A DNA stretch of 5,343 bases from Methanospirillum sp. Its GTDB lineage: Archaea; Halobacteriota; Methanomicrobia; Methanomicrobiales; Methanospirillaceae. The DNA is taken from positions 1-5,343 of the forward strand of contig JAJRBL010000008.1 in NCBI GenBank assembly GCA_028679485.1, in the 5' to 3' direction. The position numbers and the translations under genes were made by a program. The notes beneath the pieces are model-generated. The model ran no database searches. It was not told the DNA's origin and saw nothing but the letters and a program-made list of their open reading frames with translations. This document shows positions 4,458 to 5,343 of the stretch, in pieces (within the stretch, counting starts at the first letter, position 1; each line of letters starts with the position of its first letter).

Positions 4458-5343
4458 TCACGCATGCTCCCTGCAGGATCGCTTCTCCTTCAGCTCTTCC
4501 GCTGCAATATCCTTCTTTTCTTTGAATTCCCGGAGGAAATTAATAACCCGTTCCGCGGTATCCTTCTTGCAGTTGCCACACATGAGTTCACCGCCAAGGC
4601 ACTGGGACCGGATCCCGGCGAGTTCCCTGTCGTCTGATACCATATGATAGAGGTTCAGGAGGAAGACCGGACAGGTATCTGGTATACCACCAAGCTCCTT
4701 CTGTTCCTGGAGGGTCATCCTCCCGCCGGTCAGAGCTGCCATGATCTTCTTTCTTACCGTCTTCTCGTCCTCGGAGAAACCGATGATGCTCTCGGGGATA
4801 CTGGACGACATCTTCCCGCCGGTAAGGCCCGGTAAAAACCGGTGCAGCGTGGCAGAAGGGGTAATAAAGCCGTATCCCCCGGACTCCCGCTCGATGGCCC
4901 TGACAATACCGCTCACGGTCTCATACGGGACTCCCTTGATATCGATATGACCTTCATACCTCGTGCAACCCGGAAATGATGACTCGATTGCATCCATTGC
5001 CGGGGCAGGTGCCTCTTTGGACCTCACGCTGACATGGGAATCCCGGTCTTCCACCGTGAACATCCGGAGTTTGTGGGCTATTCCCCGGGTAAGCCTGATA
5101 TGGGGATCCTGATCGAGACCTACCGGAACAACAGTGGGTGCAGGGCCGTTCATGATCTGGGGATAGAGGATATCAGACACCTGCGTCAGGACTGAGACGG
5201 CATGACCGATATCGGTCTCGGGAGTAAAACCGTAAATTGCGCTTAACTCCGAGAAGTTTACCCGTGAGGATGCTTCGAAACACAAATCCTGCACTACGCG
5301 GTTTTCACTCTGGAGATAGGTCTCACCCTCGAATCCCAGGGCA
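4458..5343 (-). CDS. trpS: Tryptophanyl-tRNA synthetase, C-terminal 294 residues (start outside window)
   Basis: This class I synthetase activates Trp and charges tRNA-Trp. The frame is open to the right edge (first full codon at 5342) and reads ALGFEGETYLQSENRVVQDL, so the GTG at 5294 is internal Val, not a start. The catalytic-core residues seen are PVGLDQDPHIRLTRGIAHKL (about 5129-5070) and the GGKMSSSIPES loop (KMSSS at 4800-4814), the KMSKS-type ATP-binding motif. The HIGH-type motif lies beyond the edge. GYGFITPSATLHRFLPGL precedes the loop, as in archaeal and eukaryotic TrpS. The C-terminal anticodon-binding part contains CLGGELMCGNCKK, a Cys cluster common in archaeal TrpS, and ends in a Lys/Glu-rich helix (REFKEKKDIAAEELKEKRSC). 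No frameshift is visible. The gene is followed by the pheS regulatory region on the same strand, so the aromatic amino acid synthetases form a cluster. The stop is TGA at 4458-4460. Confidence 0.96.
   Translation of the reverse strand, partial: ALGFEGETYLQSENRVVQDLCFEASSRVNFSELSAIYGFTPETDIGHAVSVLTQVSDILYPQIMNGPAPTVVPVGLDQDPHIRLTRGIAHKLRMFTVEDRDSHVSVRSKEAPAPAMDAIESSFPGCTRYEGHIDIKGVPYETVSGIVRAIERESGGYGFITPSATLHRFLPGLTGGKMSSSIPESIIGFSEDEKTVRKKIMAALTGGRMTLQEQKELGGIPDTCPVFLLNLYHMVSDDRELAGIRSQCLGGELMCGNCKKDTAERVINFLREFKEKKDIAAEELKEKRSCREHA

Noticed and set aside
4205..4525. Plus-strand open frame covering the trpS-pheS intergenic region
   Set aside because: It overlaps the pheS start and trpS end on the opposite strand, has no ribosome binding site, and its composition reflects the A-rich complement of the T-rich leader tract.
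1..5343. CRISPR arrays, tRNA or rRNA genes, transposases, attachment sites
   Set aside because: I looked for regular repeats, cloverleaf sequences, rRNA signatures and mobile-element proteins on both strands and saw none.

Overview
The window looks like a euryarchaeal chromosome segment, most likely from a methanogen of the Methanomicrobiales or a close relative. The evidence is archaeal-type PheS (with N-terminal winged-helix tRNA-binding domains), a short archaeal PheT of 544 residues, archaeal TrpS with a KMSSS loop and a C-terminal Cys cluster, TATA-like boxes, and GGTGA-type ribosome binding sites. The order-level assignment is my impression of protein style and base composition, not a computed result. 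Every gene lies on the minus strand, so the biological order runs from the right edge to the left edge.

Right part (about 4458-5343): the 3' three quarters of trpS, whose start is outside the window. Next comes a 236-base intergenic region (4222-4457), then pheS (TTG start, 2782-4221) and pheT (1148-2782). The last two are joined by a TGATG stop/start overlap and encode the two subunits of phenylalanyl-tRNA synthetase. After a 36-base gap comes an acylphosphatase-domain protein with an added coiled-coil tail (635-1111). It overlaps by ATGA a 122-residue protein I do not recognise (270-638). An AT- and T-rich gap (168-269) separates these from the start of another unknown protein that leaves the window on the left (1-167).

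The most interesting part is the trpS-pheS intergenic region. Just downstream of a TATA box (4425-4433) lies a 19-codon reading frame (4336-4395) ending in SFFAFFFLFR. Six of its last nine residues are Phe, and the gene it precedes encodes the enzyme that charges tRNA-Phe. A small hairpin lies inside the frame, immediately before the Phe codons, which themselves form a T-rich tract (18 T in 25 bases). A 9-bp GC-rich hairpin begins on the last base of the stop codon. This resembles the Phe-rich leader peptides that control pheST and pheA in enteric bacteria, but it sits in an archaeal genome. The main alternative is that the T-rich tract is simply the trpS transcription terminator, which would spell Phe by chance, with pheS transcribed from a second TATA-like box at 4303-4309. 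Both readings are set out below with tests that separate them.

The rest is an ordinary tRNA-charging gene cluster followed by a small, translationally coupled pair of accessory genes.
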